Of a stretch of DNA of 64,000 nucleotides, positions 45,818-54,145 are shown one piece after another. Below the pieces are notes generated by a model, which saw only the letters and a program-made list of their open reading frames with translations, was not told where the DNA came from and did no database searches. The position numbers and the translations under genes were made by a program. The DNA is from Psychroflexus lacisalsi (GTDB lineage Bacteria; Bacteroidota; Bacteroidia; Flavobacteriales; Flavobacteriaceae). Each line of letters opens with the position of its first letter. Positions within the stretch are counted from its first letter, which is position 1. The stretch spans positions 1 to 64,000 of the forward strand of contig NZ_JAIQYZ010000007.1 in assembly GCF_020164495.1 (NCBI RefSeq), given 5' to 3'.

Positions 45818-45833
45818 AAGTCAATTGATGTGT

Positions 45834-46811
45834 ATGACTCCTGCCTTTCCTTTTTCAATACAATCAGAAAAAGATTTTGAAACTATAGCTCTAAAGCTTT
45901 TTAAGGAACAAATTCAATATAATTCTGTTTATAAGGAGTTTTGTAGTTACTTAAACATCAATGAACAAAAGGTTCAAACCTTAAAGGAAATCCCTTTTTT
46001 ACCCATTGAATTCTTTAAGACTCACCAGGTCAAAACGAAAGAGTTCACTCCAGAAATGACTTTTTTGAGCAGTGGAACCACAGGGCAACAACAAAGTCGA
46101 CATTACGTTAAGGAACTCAAGGTTTATGAGGATAGCTTTATCCATACTTTTGAAAGAGCTTATGGTCCTATAGAAGACTATGTCATTTTAGGCCTACTAC
46201 CTTCCTACCTAGAAAGAGAAGGGTCTTCGTTGATCTATATGGTAGATCATTTTATAAAAAAAAGCAAATTTAAAGAGAGTGGCTTTTATTTAGATGAAAT
46301 AGAACAGCTTTCGGAAACACTTCAAAAACTAGACGATACTGGACATAACATATTACTTATAGGAGTTTCGTTTGCCCTATTAGATTTGGTTGAAAAGAAA
46401 AAATTTCGATTGAAGCATAGCATTGTGATGGAAACAGGGGGAATGAAAGGCAGGCGTAAGGAAATGATTCGTAAAGAACTTCATGCTATCCTTTCTAAAG
46501 GTTTTGGAATGAAAAATATTCACAGCGAATATGGAATGACAGAACTCCTGTCTCAAGCATATTCTAAAGGACAAAGCAAGTTCCAGTGTCCTGCTCATAT
46601 GAAAATCATGATAAGAGATACCGAAGATCCCTTTTGCTATCTCGGCCTTGGAAGCACAGGTGGAATTAATGTTATTGATCTGGCCAATTTCGACTCCTGT
46701 CCCTTTATCGCCACTCAAGATCTTGGCAAGCAAATCAATGCAACAGAATTTGAAATTTTAGGACGTTTTGATCAAAGTGATATTCGAGGTTGCAATTTGC
46801 TGGTTCTCTAA
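45834..46811 (+). CDS. LuxE-like acyl-protein synthetase / acyltransferase
   Basis: 325 aa from ATG 45834 (an alternative ATG is at 45828). The motif FLSSGTTGQQQSRH near residue 82 is the adenylate-forming SSGTTG loop; ILLIGVSFALLDLVEK, VMETGGMKGRR and HSEYGMTELLSQAYS match the LuxE family (acyl-protein synthetase component of luciferase fatty-acid reductase). The Lux proteins LuxC and LuxD are not encoded nearby. In non-luminous flavobacteria such solitary members are common; they probably activate an acyl or aromatic acid, with unknown substrate. Confidence 0.75.
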   Translation: MTPAFPFSIQSEKDFETIALKLFKEQIQYNSVYKEFCSYLNINEQKVQTLKEIPFLPIEFFKTHQVKTKEFTPEMTFLSSGTTGQQQSRHYVKELKVYEDSFIHTFERAYGPIEDYVILGLLPSYLEREGSSLIYMVDHFIKKSKFKESGFYLDEIEQLSETLQKLDDTGHNILLIGVSFALLDLVEKKKFRLKHSIVMETGGMKGRRKEMIRKELHAILSKGFGMKNIHSEYGMTELLSQAYSKGQSKFQCPAHMKIMIRDTEDPFCYLGLGSTGGINVIDLANFDSCPFIATQDLGKQINATEFEILGRFDQSDIRGCNLLVL

Positions 46812-46909
46812 TGAGATAAGATTTAGCTCTAAACTTTTCAACACGTTAATTTAAACCTAAGAAAACTTCTTATCTACTCAAAATCACAATCTAATATTTC
46901 AATAACTTG

Positions 46910-46933
46910 TATATTTGCATTTAGATTAAATCT
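46910..46933 (+). promoter_or_regulatory. -7 promoter box and palindrome before mrp
   Basis: TATATTTG (46910-46917) is a -7 box. The palindrome AGATTAAATCT (46923-46933) covers the expected transcription start, and the longer arms ATTTAGATT and AATCTTAAT match in 8 of 9 positions. A repressor of the Fe-S genes may bind; the TTTAG core recalls the sites at 20533 and 23727. Confidence 0.45.
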
Positions 46934-46953
46934 TAATAGAAGTAAATTGTTTT

Positions 46954-48093
46954 ATGAAATTGAATAAAGACGATATTAAAAAGGCTCTGATGACAATCAC
47001 TGTTGCTGGTGAAGGTCAAAATATGGTGGAAAGTGGTGCATTACAAAACATAGTCACTTTTGGCGATGAAGTGGTTGTAGATCTTAAACTTTCAACTCCT
47101 GCCTTACACATAAAAAAGCGTGCTGAAGTAGATATAATGAAAGCTATCCACGAGCACGTTTATGAAAAAGCGAAAGTTGAAGTAAAGATTACAGTTGAAG
47201 CTCCGGAGAAGAAAAACGTCAACGAAATTAAAGGGAAACCAATTCCCGGTATTCAAAATATTATAGCAGTTGCTTCTGGTAAAGGTGGTGTAGGAAAATC
47301 TACAGTCACTGCCAATCTAGCTGTTACCTTATCCAAATTAGGTTTTAAAGTTGGATTACTGGATGCTGATATTTATGGACCCTCTGGTCCAATCATGTTT
47401 GACGTAGCCAACGAAAAACCGCTATCGGTAACTAAAGATGGTAAATCCAAAATGAAACCCATTGAAAATTACGGAGTGAAGTTACTTTCCATTGGTTTTT
47501 TTACAAAACCAGACCAGGCTGTAATTTGGAGAGGACCTATGGCGGCTAAAGCTCTTAACCAAATGATTTTTGATGCAGATTGGGGTGAACTTGATTTTTT
47601 ATTGGTTGACTTACCTCCAGGCACAGGAGATATTCACTTATCGATCATGCAATCTATGCCAATCACCGGCGCATTAATAGTTAGTACCCCCCAAAATGTT
47701 GCACTAGCAGACGCCAAAAAAGCAGTATCTATGTTTCAACAGGAAAGCATAAACGTTCCAGTTCTCGGTATCTGTGAAAACATGGCTTACTTTACTCCTG
47801 ATGAGTTGCCAGATAATAAATATTACATTTTTGGAGAGAAAGGAGCTAAATATCTTTCAGAAGATTTGGGCGTTCCATTTTTAGGAGAAATTCCATTAGT
47901 GCAGAGTTTAAGAGAATCTGGTGATATAGGTCGCCCGGCTGCCTTGCAAGACGGAACTTTGCTAAGTGAATCCTTTGCAGAATTGACGAGAAACACTGTT
48001 CAAGAAGTGGTAAAAAGAAATAAAAACTTACCGCCTACCGAAGCTATAAAGATCACAACTATGGCAGGATGTAGTGCTGTAAAAAATAAGTAA
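46954..48093 (+). CDS. mrp: Mrp/NBP35-type iron-sulfur cluster carrier ATPase
   Basis: 379 aa. An N-terminal MIP18/DUF59-like domain (about 1-75) is followed by the P-loop ATPase domain (ASGKGGVGKSTVTANLAV near 107, LDADIYGPSGP, PPGTGDIHLS). Related carriers transfer Fe-S clusters to target proteins. The CxxC seen in many members after ENMAYF is absent here (ENMAYFTPDELPDNKYYI), so the cluster would be held differently. It is followed 2 bp later by nfu, with a reductase and ferredoxin further on. Confidence 0.93.
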   Translation: MKLNKDDIKKALMTITVAGEGQNMVESGALQNIVTFGDEVVVDLKLSTPALHIKKRAEVDIMKAIHEHVYEKAKVEVKITVEAPEKKNVNEIKGKPIPGIQNIIAVASGKGGVGKSTVTANLAVTLSKLGFKVGLLDADIYGPSGPIMFDVANEKPLSVTKDGKSKMKPIENYGVKLLSIGFFTKPDQAVIWRGPMAAKALNQMIFDADWGELDFLLVDLPPGTGDIHLSIMQSMPITGALIVSTPQNVALADAKKAVSMFQQESINVPVLGICENMAYFTPDELPDNKYYIFGEKGAKYLSEDLGVPFLGEIPLVQSLRESGDIGRPAALQDGTLLSESFAELTRNTVQEVVKRNKNLPPTEAIKITTMAGCSAVKNK

Positions 48094-48095
48094 TT

Positions 48096-48353
48096 ATGAT
48101 GACAGGTCAAGAATTAAGAAGAACAATAGAAGTAGCTTTAGATGAAATTCGTCCTTTCCTTAAAAGTGATGGTGGAGACATTGAGCTTATTTCTATTGAG
48201 GATGATTCACTTGTAAAAGTTCAATTGATGGGAACTTGTGTGGATTGTACTGTCAACCAGATGACATTGAAGTCTGGTGTGGAAATGACAATAAAAAAAC
48301 ATGCACCTCAAATCAAAGAGGTCATCAACATAAAAGCTAATCAAATAGCATAG
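48096..48353 (+). CDS. NifU C-terminal domain (Nfu-type) iron-sulfur scaffold
   Basis: 85 aa, just the NifU C-terminal domain: RPFLKSDGGDIELISIEDDSLVKVQ, then MGTCVDCTVNQMTLKSGVE with the CxxC cluster ligands. Nfu proteins build or carry 4Fe-4S clusters in the cytoplasm. It starts 2 bp after mrp, and the close coupling supports a joint role in Fe-S delivery. Two start codons are adjacent (ATGATG). Confidence 0.93.
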   Translation: MMTGQELRRTIEVALDEIRPFLKSDGGDIELISIEDDSLVKVQLMGTCVDCTVNQMTLKSGVEMTIKKHAPQIKEVINIKANQIA

Positions 48354-48386
48354 AATTTAAGTTAAAAACGTTTAGTAGATTTTGAT

Positions 48387-49448
48387 ATGATCAAAACAGA
48401 TATTTTAATTATTGGAGCGGGACCTACGGGGCTTTTTACCGTATTTGAAGCAGGATTATTAAAACTAAAATGTCACATTATAGATGCCTTACCTCAACCA
48501 GGGGGTCAACTTTCTGAATTATACCCTAAGAAACCTATCTACGATATTCCAGGTTTTCCAGAAGTTAAAGCCGGGCAACTTGTGGATAATTTAATGGAAC
48601 AAATCAAGTCCTTCCAACCAGGATTCACACTTGGAGAAAGAGCTCAAGATATAGAAAAGCAGGAAGATGGTAGCTTTATAGTAACTACAGATGAAGGTAC
48701 TAAACATCATGCTCCAATAGTAGCCATCGCAGGTGGGCTTGGAAGCTTTGAACCCAGAAAACCACCCATTAATAATATTTCAAAATTTGAAAATAAGGGG
48801 ATTCACTACATGGTAAAAGATCCAGAAAAATTTAGAGATAAATCGGTAGTCATCGCTGGAGGTGGAGATTCTGCGCTGGATTGGAGTATCTATCTTGCTG
48901 ATGTGGCTTCTGAAGTGACTTTAGTGCATAGACGAAATGAATTTAGAGGGGCGCTAGAATCTGTAGATCGAGTAAAAGAATTGAAAGATATTGGAAAAAT
49001 AAAATTGATTACTCCAGCTGAGATTGTCGATGTGAACGGTGAAGATCATTTAGAGTCAGTTTCCATCAGAAAAAACAACAATCCTGAAGAAGATTTTAGT
49101 TTAGAAACAGATTACTTTATTCCTCTTTTTGGATTATCACCAAAACTAGGACCAATAGCAGATTGGGGATTAGAGATAGAGAAAAATGCCATCAAAGTAG
49201 ATAATACCTTAGATTATCAAACCAACATTCCAGGCATTTATGCCATTGGTGATGTAAATACTTATCCTGGAAAATTAAAACTTATTTTGTGTGGTTTTCA
49301 TGAAGCTACTTTGATGTGTCAAAGTGCGTTTGCAAAAATCCATCCCAATAAGCGTAATGTCATGAAATACACTACAGTTGGCGGCGTTACTGGATTTGAT
49401 GGCACAAAAAAAGAAGCACCAAAATCTGTGATTAGAAGTATTGATTAA
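48387..49448 (+). CDS. Thioredoxin-reductase-like ferredoxin-NADP+ reductase
   Basis: 353 aa with an N-terminal FAD dinucleotide fold (ILIIGAGPTGLFTVFEAGLL), a second Rossmann fold for NAD(P)H (SVVIAGGGDSALDWSIYLAD near 153) and the C-terminal FAD motif (IPGIYAIGDVNTYPGKLKLI). The redox-active CxxC of thioredoxin reductases is missing, which with the length fits type 2 ferredoxin-NADP+ reductases. It would pass electrons between NADPH and the 2Fe-2S ferredoxin encoded 156 bp downstream. It starts 33 bp after nfu. Confidence 0.9.
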   Translation: MIKTDILIIGAGPTGLFTVFEAGLLKLKCHIIDALPQPGGQLSELYPKKPIYDIPGFPEVKAGQLVDNLMEQIKSFQPGFTLGERAQDIEKQEDGSFIVTTDEGTKHHAPIVAIAGGLGSFEPRKPPINNISKFENKGIHYMVKDPEKFRDKSVVIAGGGDSALDWSIYLADVASEVTLVHRRNEFRGALESVDRVKELKDIGKIKLITPAEIVDVNGEDHLESVSIRKNNNPEEDFSLETDYFIPLFGLSPKLGPIADWGLEIEKNAIKVDNTLDYQTNIPGIYAIGDVNTYPGKLKLILCGFHEATLMCQSAFAKIHPNKRNVMKYTTVGGVTGFDGTKKEAPKSVIRSID

Positions 49449-49481
49449 CCATTATAGTTATTTTATTACGATTAAATTTTC

Positions 49482-49515
49482 AAGACCTCACAGGTTTCAA
49501 AAACCTTTGAGGTCT
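49482..49515. repeat. Dispersed palindromic repeat, AAGACCTC type
   Basis: AAGACCTCACAGGTTT and AAACCTTTGAGGTCTT are near-perfect arms around a short loop. A related palindrome is at 54214-54252. It lies between the reductase and ferredoxin genes and may also act as a terminator (followed by AATTTT). Confidence 0.65.
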
Positions 49516-49604
49516 TAATTTTAAACTTCATTTAAAACTGATTGTGGTCACCTGAGAATCCCTTCAGATTAAATAGTTTTACCACTCTGAATATCGTTAC
49601 AACA

Positions 49605-49934
49605 ATGGATGTAAAAATTACAATTATAGATCGGGAAGGCACTTCACACGAAGTAGATGCACCTACAGACATGGCCATGAACTTAATGGAAGTGATTCGT
49701 TCTTATGAACTCGCGCCGGAAGGTACGATTGGCATTTGTGGCGGCATGGCGATGTGTGCGTCCTGCCAGTGTTACGTTCAATCTGAAACCGAACTCAGAG
49801 AAAAAGAAGACGATGAAGAAGCCATGCTTGCTGAAGCTTTTTATGTGGAAGACAACAGCCGCTTGAGCTGCCAGATTCCCATCACTAAAGATTTGGAAGG
49901 CTTGGTTGTTGAACTTGCTCCTAGTGAGGATTAG
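49605..49934 (+). CDS. 2Fe-2S ferredoxin (adrenodoxin type)
   Basis: 109 aa from ATG 49605; an ATG at 49542 would add a 21-residue tail with no resemblance to the family. Cluster ligands: GICGGMAMCASCQCYV gives CX5CX2C, and SRLSCQIP supplies the fourth Cys, as in adrenodoxin-type ferredoxins. MDVKITIIDREGTSHEVDAP is a normal start. It probably receives electrons from the reductase at 48387. The stop codon TAG is the first base triplet of the heptamer array at 49932. Confidence 0.92.
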   Translation: MDVKITIIDREGTSHEVDAPTDMAMNLMEVIRSYELAPEGTIGICGGMAMCASCQCYVQSETELREKEDDEEAMLAEAFYVEDNSRLSCQIPITKDLEGLVVELAPSED

Positions 49935-50028
49935 TCAGTAGTCAGTAGTCAGTAGTCAGTAGTCAGTAGTCAGTAGTCAGTAGTCAGTAGTCAGTAGTCA
50001 GTAGTCAGTAGTCAGTAGTCAGTAGTCA
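49932..50028. repeat. Heptanucleotide tandem repeat (TAGTCAG)n
   Basis: 13.9 units of TAGTCAG, without an error, from 49932 to 50028. The first unit includes the stop codon of the ferredoxin gene. The unit length is not a multiple of three, and every unit contains TAG. Nothing is coded within it. Confidence 0.97.
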
Positions 50029-50145
50029 AAATAATTTATTTGGATGAATTAAAGATAGTTGTCCGGAAAATTATAATCCATATTTTACCTAATGTTTAGA
50101 ATTACAGTTTCGTCTTATTTTTGAGAGGCTTTGAGAAACCGATAT

Positions 50146-52824
50146 TTAGAATCTATACAAAGCCTTCAATAAGACATACCTTGGCAGTAGCCTATAAGTA
50201 GTAGTTGTAGAACCAATATCACTAATATTGAAATTTCTAAACTGCCTAGTATTGAAAAGATTTTTTCCACTCAGTCCAAGCGTCCACTTGTCTTTTTTTA
50301 ATTTATACTGAGCTTCTAAATCGGCAAAATAATACACATTGTCCTGATTAATATTTCCGAATTCGTATCGCTCGGACTCCATCTGAATGTTGAACCTCTT
50401 GTTTAAAATAAAAGTTAAGTCCAAAAAACTTACATTATCTGTAAACGAATTTTGAATAGTTGTTCGTATCTCGTTATTAGTCCACTTAGTCCCCAAATGG
50501 TAGTTAAACCATCCTGTAAAACCAGAACGCAATTCCAGACCATAACCAATGGTAGTCGATTCTACTTGTCTAAGATCGGAATCATTCACAATATTTTTAA
50601 ATTCAGATTGACTGTAACTCAGGTCCAGTTTGATGTTGGAAGAAATGAACTTCAAGTAATAATCCACCTTTGTATTAATACTGATAAACTCTCTATCCTG
50701 GATCAAAATTTTGCTGGATTGAGTAAAGTTTTGATCAATAAATGTATTGGTACTAAAAAAATCATGATTCTGACTGTATAACACAAATGTGTTTGCGAAA
50801 AATCGACTACTCCAGTTCCCAAGTTCATAATTAAAAGTCAACGAGGTAGCATCTAATTGATTGAATTCGCCTGTTCCTCTATTAAAAGGCCTGAAACCTG
50901 TTAATACAAAATTTGAATATACATCTAATATTTTTGCATTGGTCCTATTGTAGGAGTAAGCAGAACGCAGTTTGTTTTTATCATTGATTTTCCAGTCTAA
51001 ACTCAAGATTGGGTTAATAAAAAAGGGAGATTCACTTTCTGAAGTATTGGCTATTTCAAGTCTATTGAACAATTGATGGAAATTAACCTGACCTATGATC
51101 GCAAAATCATTTATACTGTATCTGTACTTAGATTTTAGATACAAGTCGTTTACCGTGTAAGAGGTTTGGTTTTGGTAGCCATCGGGTCGATTTGAAACCA
51201 CATCATCCTCTAATAGCTCCAAACTAGTCTGCAAGTGATCTATCCTCAATTCATTCCACACTTGCACTTCGAATAAATCATCATTAGCCTTTCTATCCAA
51301 CAAATGTGCATTTACACCAATGTATTGCATTTTATTATTACTGATTTGTCTAACGTTGTCCGCAGATTGATTCGGGAATAAATCCTCGTAAAAGAATTGA
51401 TTCAATCGGTAAGTTTGTGGTGTCGTTTCGTCAATAAAACGACCAGTGAGCAGAAATACTTTTTTTTCCTTAAACTTATTGCTATAACTCAATTTTTGAT
51501 CAAACAACGTATTAGTATGCGACAAATCTTCTCGAGTAGAAATCCCATTGAAAAGTAAATTGGAATCATCATCAAAATTTCCACTGTTGTATTTGGTAGT
51601 GCTTTCCAACATTTCAGTTTTTGAAAAATCGTAGACAAAATCTAATTTTCCAAAGCCTACCAGTTTTCTATTTTTCAGCTGAAAATTTTCTGTATTCGTA
51701 AAATTGACATCATTTAGCGTCACATTTTGAACATTGGTTTGAAAGAAATCGGTTTCATCGGCATTAAAGAAACCTAAGGTTTTGATCTTAAGTTTTTCAG
51801 TAGGATTAAAAATAGCATTAAGAGAAACCAACTCAGCATTATTGAAATTTGTTCTTCGACGTTTAAAGTTAAGTTGTGGCGGAGCTAAGCTAACCAGGTC
51901 TCGCACCTGCTGATTGCCTCCTATGCTGGCAGGTTCATTATAACGTATTGGTCGAATCAACTGATTAATATCTCCGGTGGCATCGTAACCTGTGCTGTTG
52001 AAATTGGTCAGGAAGTAATATTTATTCTTTTTCCCAAAATTCATCAGATTGGTTTTTAGCTCATAAAACCCATCATTACCATGTCCTGCTTCTATATTTC
52101 CAAACCAAATGCGTTTGGATTTCTCATCGAGTTTGAGGTTAAGCGCTACTTTTTCGCTGTCTTCCACCCCTTTTAATAAGCGGTTGTTGGAATAGTTTTT
52201 TAATACTTCTACTTCTTCTATAGGATACGCAGGCATATTTTTAGAAAGCAGTTTATAGCCTCGTTCAAAAAGATCATCTCCATCAACCATCAACTTTTCG
52301 ATTTCTTGATTACCCACTTTTATCGTGCCTTCACTGTCTATTTGTAATCCTGGGATTCTACGCAATAAATCTTCTACGGTTTGCTCTGTTCCATCCGTGA
52401 AATATTTGGATTTGAAAGTAATAGTATCGTTTTGAACTCTTATGGGTCGCTCAGCTAGAATGATAACTTCGTCTAAATCCATAGACTTTTCTATTAAAAT
52501 TACATCGATTTCAAGATTGTCTTGATTTGGACTAATGACTATAGGGACTGTTTTGGATTGATACCCAAGTGAGGCGAATAGCATATTAAACTTGCCAGAT
52601 TTATTTATTTTTAGCTGGTAATTACCGTCATTATCGGAATAGGTATATTCTATGATAAATTTTGACAAACTGTCTTTTAAGATAACGCTTACGGAAAACA
52701 CATTATCTTTTTCATCTTTAACCGAACCAGAAATAACAATTTGCGAAAAACATAAAATCTGAAATAAAAAGATAATAACTATTGTTAGACTAAAGTCTAA
52801 TCTTCTTTTATTTCTTCTTCCCAT
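50146..52824 (-). CDS. TonB-receptor-like outer-membrane barrel protein of the GLPGLI cassette 2
   Basis: 892 aa with a signal peptide (hydrophobic 10-28, ending CFSQI). A carboxypeptidase-like domain (about 30-110; ISGSVKDEKDNVFSVSVILKD), a plug-like domain (about 125-235; DLLRRIPGLQIDSEGTIKVG, LMVDGDDLFERGY, VALNLKLDEKSKRIWFG) and a long barrel ending LKALYRF follow. The layout equals that of the barrel at 5533-8172, and both are expressed after a GLPGLI gene. Its start overlaps the 3' end of the GLPGLI gene by 28 bp, so translation is probably coupled. Substrate unknown; the co-encoded peptide or its processed form is a candidate. Confidence 0.87.
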   Translation of the reverse strand: MGRRNKRRLDFSLTIVIIFLFQILCFSQIVISGSVKDEKDNVFSVSVILKDSLSKFIIEYTYSDNDGNYQLKINKSGKFNMLFASLGYQSKTVPIVISPNQDNLEIDVILIEKSMDLDEVIILAERPIRVQNDTITFKSKYFTDGTEQTVEDLLRRIPGLQIDSEGTIKVGNQEIEKLMVDGDDLFERGYKLLSKNMPAYPIEEVEVLKNYSNNRLLKGVEDSEKVALNLKLDEKSKRIWFGNIEAGHGNDGFYELKTNLMNFGKKNKYYFLTNFNSTGYDATGDINQLIRPIRYNEPASIGGNQQVRDLVSLAPPQLNFKRRRTNFNNAELVSLNAIFNPTEKLKIKTLGFFNADETDFFQTNVQNVTLNDVNFTNTENFQLKNRKLVGFGKLDFVYDFSKTEMLESTTKYNSGNFDDDSNLLFNGISTREDLSHTNTLFDQKLSYSNKFKEKKVFLLTGRFIDETTPQTYRLNQFFYEDLFPNQSADNVRQISNNKMQYIGVNAHLLDRKANDDLFEVQVWNELRIDHLQTSLELLEDDVVSNRPDGYQNQTSYTVNDLYLKSKYRYSINDFAIIGQVNFHQLFNRLEIANTSESESPFFINPILSLDWKINDKNKLRSAYSYNRTNAKILDVYSNFVLTGFRPFNRGTGEFNQLDATSLTFNYELGNWSSRFFANTFVLYSQNHDFFSTNTFIDQNFTQSSKILIQDREFISINTKVDYYLKFISSNIKLDLSYSQSEFKNIVNDSDLRQVESTTIGYGLELRSGFTGWFNYHLGTKWTNNEIRTTIQNSFTDNVSFLDLTFILNKRFNIQMESERYEFGNINQDNVYYFADLEAQYKLKKDKWTLGLSGKNLFNTRQFRNFNISDIGSTTTTYRLLPRYVLLKALYRF

Positions 52825-53600
52825 TCAAATTTGATTTCAATACCCTTTCTTACATTAGCATCAGAAGATACTGATATTAATTTAATTCCTTTGGGCAATT
52901 TTGATTGGAGCATAGTTTGTTTTTCTGTTACTGATTGATACCTTACTTCTTCGTAATACTCTTTCGCACTCATTAAGGGTTTTAATTCGTCATTTTTTTC
53001 AAATTGAGGTTTCTCTGCATTCACCTTATAAGAAGCTAATGTCCAAATAAATGTACCAGTATCATCACTAATTTTCGCAATAAGACCTGGCAAACCGTGA
53101 AATTTATAGGGTCCATATCCTATAGGGATTTCTATGGCGTACCAAGCAGTATAATTTCTGCCCCTAAAATATGTAGTTGCTTTTTTGCATAATAGAGTGC
53201 CTATTTTCTTTTCCTCTGAATAATTCAAATTCCAATTAAAATCATAGATTGTATCTCTTACATAATAAATATTATTCCTATGAGTTTCTTTAGAAAAAAT
53301 GTATTCCTTGTTAAAATTGATTTCGATAAAGCTCTCTATATCATCATATTTAATGTTATAAGTCAATCCGTAATGGGTTGATGTCATTGCAGAATTAGAT
53401 TCAGTACTACTATTATTATTTTTACTTATATGAAATATAGTAAGATTCTTTTCTACGTCAATTTGTAATTGGCCTTTTCTTATTTGTGGAAAATCGGTAT
53501 TGTAATAAATATCATATTTAGCTTCAAAATAAGGTGTTTTTTGACCGAATAAAGACGCCGTAATAAATAGCAACAATACATTTAAAAATATTTTTAGCAT
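52797..53600 (-). CDS. GLPGLI family protein, cassette 2
   Basis: 267 aa with a signal peptide (about 1-19, ending SLFGQ). The signature YKFHGLPGLIAKISDDTG is near residue 170, preceded by AWYAIEIPIGYGP. The C-terminus (KFEWEEEIKED) is unlike the NNPIELE end of the two copies in cassette 1, so this copy is more distant. It lies directly after the hairpin that follows the small peptide gene: its ATG is 8 bp from the A-run of the hairpin (53609-53616). Family function unknown; exported to the periplasm. Confidence 0.92.
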   Translation of the reverse strand: MLKIFLNVLLLFITASLFGQKTPYFEAKYDIYYNTDFPQIRKGQLQIDVEKNLTIFHISKNNNSSTESNSAMTSTHYGLTYNIKYDDIESFIEINFNKEYIFSKETHRNNIYYVRDTIYDFNWNLNYSEEKKIGTLLCKKATTYFRGRNYTAWYAIEIPIGYGPYKFHGLPGLIAKISDDTGTFIWTLASYKVNAEKPQFEKNDELKPLMSAKEYYEEVRYQSVTEKQTMLQSKLPKGIKLISVSSDANVRKGIEIKFEWEEEIKED

Positions 53601-53608
53601 GAGTTTTT

Positions 53609-53649
53609 AAAAAAAACCCTAGGTGGTAATTAAATAAACACCTAAGGTT
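53609..53649 (-). terminator. Intercistronic terminator-like hairpin, cassette 2
   Basis: On the minus strand AACCTTAGGTG, a 13-nt loop, CACCTAGGGTT and then eight T. Ten of eleven pairs match. It begins 10 bp after the peptide stop (53659) and ends 8 bp before the GLPGLI start codon. It should act as an intrinsic terminator and also cover the region where the next ribosome would land. Confidence 0.75.
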
Positions 53650-53658
53650 AAGTTATTG

Positions 53659-53895
53659 TTATCGGTTGTGTGCAGCAATTACCATCTGAGCAGAATTGTA
53701 ACAATCTTGAGCTGTTGATGTTTCATATTGATATGTATAAGTACTAGTAGTTCCATCGCTATTTTGTTCAACAATAGTAACTGTACAAATACCAAAATCT
53801 TCATCAATATTATTAGAAGGAACATTATCAAATGTGTTTGCAAAAGCAAAAGTTCCTACTAGCATAAAAGCTAGTGCAAAAAATAAATTTTTCAT
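53659..53895 (-). CDS. Small secreted Cys-containing peptide, cassette 2
   Basis: 78 aa. Signal peptide residues 1-19 (MKNLFFALAFMLVGTFAFA). The mature part of about 59 residues has two Cys (FGICTVTIV and QDCYNSAQ), a Thr/Tyr-rich middle (GTTSTYTYQYETS) and ends IAAHNR. No family is recognised. It is the first gene of the cassette, followed by the hairpin, the GLPGLI gene and the barrel gene. The size, signal, Cys residues and the D-C-x3-A block link it to the peptides at 1-139 and 9039-9257, although the sequences differ widely. Confidence 0.8.
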   Translation of the reverse strand: MKNLFFALAFMLVGTFAFANTFDNVPSNNIDEDFGICTVTIVEQNSDGTTSTYTYQYETSTAQDCYNSAQMVIAAHNR

Positions 53896-53968
53896 TTTAA
53901 TACATTTTAAATAATTATTGGTGGTAATTTTTATTCTTACCGGATTTTTTATACTTCTTAATTTAGAA

Positions 53969-54073
53969 GTTGCTCATCTCATGAAAACCAATACATTTGC
54001 AACGCACAGTGAAGTGTATGTATTCATGCCTTTACGGGAGAAGCTTCTACCTTGTAGGAGCTTTCTCTTTTTT
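53969..54073 (+). ncRNA. Candidate structured small RNA ending in an intrinsic terminator, copy 2
   Basis: Plus strand. A terminator at 54038-54073: GAGAAGCT with inner CTAC, GTAG, then AGCTTTCTC and six T. Upstream, AATACAT (about 53989-53995) pairs with ATGTATT (54018-54024) inside CATG arms. The element aligns with 203-314 (see that entry). The gene at 53895 is 73 bp from its 5' side and the twin palindrome is 72 bp from its 3' side, nearly as in copy 1. Covariation between the two copies in the terminator stem (different bases, same pairing) supports an RNA structure. Confidence 0.5.
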
Positions 54074-54145
54074 AAATCTTTATAACTATCTCATTGGCAG
54101 ATATTTTAACTTATATAAACATACTATTAATTTTTCTTTCACAAT

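Noticed and set aside
49932-50028. CRISPR array
   Set aside because: The unit is 7 bp without spacers and there are no cas genes.
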